From assembly GCA_903927685.1 (NCBI GenBank), contig CAIYOB010000572.1, positions 1-33,399 on the forward strand: a stretch of DNA of 33,399 nt, given 5' to 3'. The notes beneath the pieces were generated by a model. It did no database searches. It saw nothing but the letters and a program-made list of their open reading frames with translations, and had not been told where the DNA came from. Of the stretch, positions 32,523 through 33,399 are shown piece after piece. The DNA is from an uncultured Planctomycetaceae bacterium (GTDB lineage Bacteria; Planctomycetota; Planctomycetia; Pirellulales; Pirellulaceae). Made by a program: the position numbers and the translations under genes. Every line of letters starts with the position of its first letter. The stretch's first letter is position 1.

Positions 32523-33014
32523 ATGGCCGATTTCAATCGCGTTATCCTGATGGGGCGGCTGACCCGAGACATCGAGATCAAGTACACACAGAGCGGACTG
32601 GCGGTAACGGAAGTCGGCTTGGCCATTAACGATCGCCGCAAGAATCAGGCCGGCGAGTGGGTCGAGGAGACCGTCTTCGTAGACGTCACACTGTGGGGTC
32701 GAAACGCGGAGGTTGCCAGCGAGTACCTCAGCAAAGGCTCGCCGCTGTTCATCGAAGGTCGCCTGAAGCTGGATACCTGGGAGACGGACGGCCAAAAAAA
32801 GTCCAAATTGAGGGTCGTTTGCGAGCGGATGCAGATGATCGGAAGCCGTGAACAGGGGGCCGCCGGGCCCAGTAATTCCGGCAAGGACCGGGAGCCGGCG
32901 AGACCTGACGAATCGGAGTACACCGGACGGCCGACAAATGACGATATGGCTCCGCCGCGAGGCGGGGTTTCTCCGACGGCGGCGCCGCCGCAAGAAGACA
33001 ATCTGCCGTTCTAA
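32523..33014 (+). CDS. ssb: Single-stranded DNA-binding protein
   Basis: 163 residues. The OB fold (1-105) starts [20 protein letters not shown], with [20 protein letters not shown] and [21 protein letters not shown] Pro/Gly-rich linker (106-155) and the acidic tip EDNLPF (158-163) follow; the tip is the partner-docking motif, a variant of DDDIPF. GGGGGGA upstream is a strong ribosome-binding site. It lies between rpsF and rplI, as in many bacteria, though rpsR is not present in the visible part. Confidence 0.96.
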   Translation: MADFNRVILMGRLTRDIEIKYTQSGLAVTEVGLAINDRRKNQAGEWVEETVFVDVTLWGRNAEVASEYLSKGSPLFIEGRLKLDTWETDGQKKSKLRVVCERMQMIGSREQGAAGPSNSGKDREPARPDESEYTGRPTNDDMAPPRGGVSPTAAPPQEDNLPF

Positions 33015-33060
33015 GTCGAGCGGCAGGCAATCGAATGCAACGAGAATCAGAGGTGGATAC

Positions 33061-33399
33061 ATGTCGAAAACGCAGGTTCGCAAACAGGCCCTCCGCGCGG
33101 AATACAAGCGGCTGCCAAAAGGCAAGAGCAAGGGGATTCGGCTGTTGCTGATCCAGTCCGTCCAGGATCTGGGCCGGCAGGGCGAGGTGGTCGAAGTCAA
33201 ACCCGGCTATGCCAATAACTATCTGCTGCCCCAGGGGCTGGCCACCATCGCTACGGACCACCACAAGCGGATGGTCGACAAGCATAAGGCCCGTCTGCTG
33301 GAAATCGAAAAGGCGCGTTTGGCCGACCTCCGCAGTCTGGCGGACGTGCTGTCGAAACAGAGCGTCACGATCGAAGCCAATGCCAACGACGAAGGCCAC
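33061..33399 (+). CDS. rplI: 50S ribosomal protein L9, partial at the window edge
   Basis: 113 codons are visible and the frame is open at the end. The L9 N-terminal domain starts late: IRLLLIQSVQDLGRQGEVVE then VKPGYANNYLLPQGLATIAT, equal to the usual MKVILLEDVxxLGKKGDVVEVKDGYARN. About 24 basic residues (SKTQVRKQALRAEYKRLPKG) precede it, an N-terminal extension. The connecting helix (HHKRMVDKHKARLLEIEKAR) follows. AGAGGTGG is the ribosome-binding site for ATG 33061. Confidence 0.93.
   Translation, partial: MSKTQVRKQALRAEYKRLPKGKSKGIRLLLIQSVQDLGRQGEVVEVKPGYANNYLLPQGLATIATDHHKRMVDKHKARLLEIEKARLADLRSLADVLSKQSVTIEANANDEGH

Overview
The window looks like a chromosomal segment of a GC-rich planctomycete, probably Pirellulales-like. 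This is inferred from gene content: two secreted sulfatases, a Gly/Ser/Pro/Arg-rich cell-surface protein of the kind labelled mu-protocadherin-like, an rsmH gene outside any division cluster, a V-type ATPase, and the order rplY-pth-rpsF-ssb-rplI. No rRNA, tRNA, CRISPR array or intact transposase was seen.

Layout. (1) 70-6439, plus strand: a minimal bacterial V-type ATPase operon in the order D-I-K-E-DUF2764-A. Subunit B is not in the window, so the usual order E-2764-A-B-D-I-K seems circularly permuted. (2) 6539-12125, plus: a DUF1269 membrane protein, a bile-acid:Na+-symporter-like protein, GlgX, a PPK2 kinase, a STAS fragment and a K+ channel, followed by a decayed 6-phosphofructokinase. 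This resembles an energy-storage and ion-homeostasis neighbourhood. (3) 12814-15104, plus: two exported proteins. (4) 15650-30579, mostly minus: a secreted glycosidase-like protein, an FAD monooxygenase, a GH43 enzyme (plus strand), remnants of HsdM and of a four-helix-bundle protein, two sulfatases, rsmH with a coupled small ORF, a membrane-anchored coiled-coil/VWA protein and an SSS symporter. This suits breakdown and uptake of sulfated polysaccharide. (5) 30774-33399, plus: the housekeeping run rplY, pth, rpsF, ssb, rplI (rplI runs off the edge).

The most striking structure is a family of eight short REP/BIME-like elements, 36-77 bp each, all in the left 12.2 kb. A copy is a pair of inverted hairpins, CGGCCCTTCCGGGCCG and CGGCCCGGAAGGGCCG, bounded by GTAC/GTAG on the left and usually GTAC/CTAC on the right. 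Six lie in the V-ATPase operon, three of them inside genes: one adds 22 in-frame codons to subunit I, one coincides with a +1 frame break in subunit I, and one sits at the start of subunit A and may have moved its start codon. Another abuts the truncated end of the pfkA remnant. At least three further inverted-repeat structures of different sequence occur at 7036-7104, 25404-25490 and 28759-28803.
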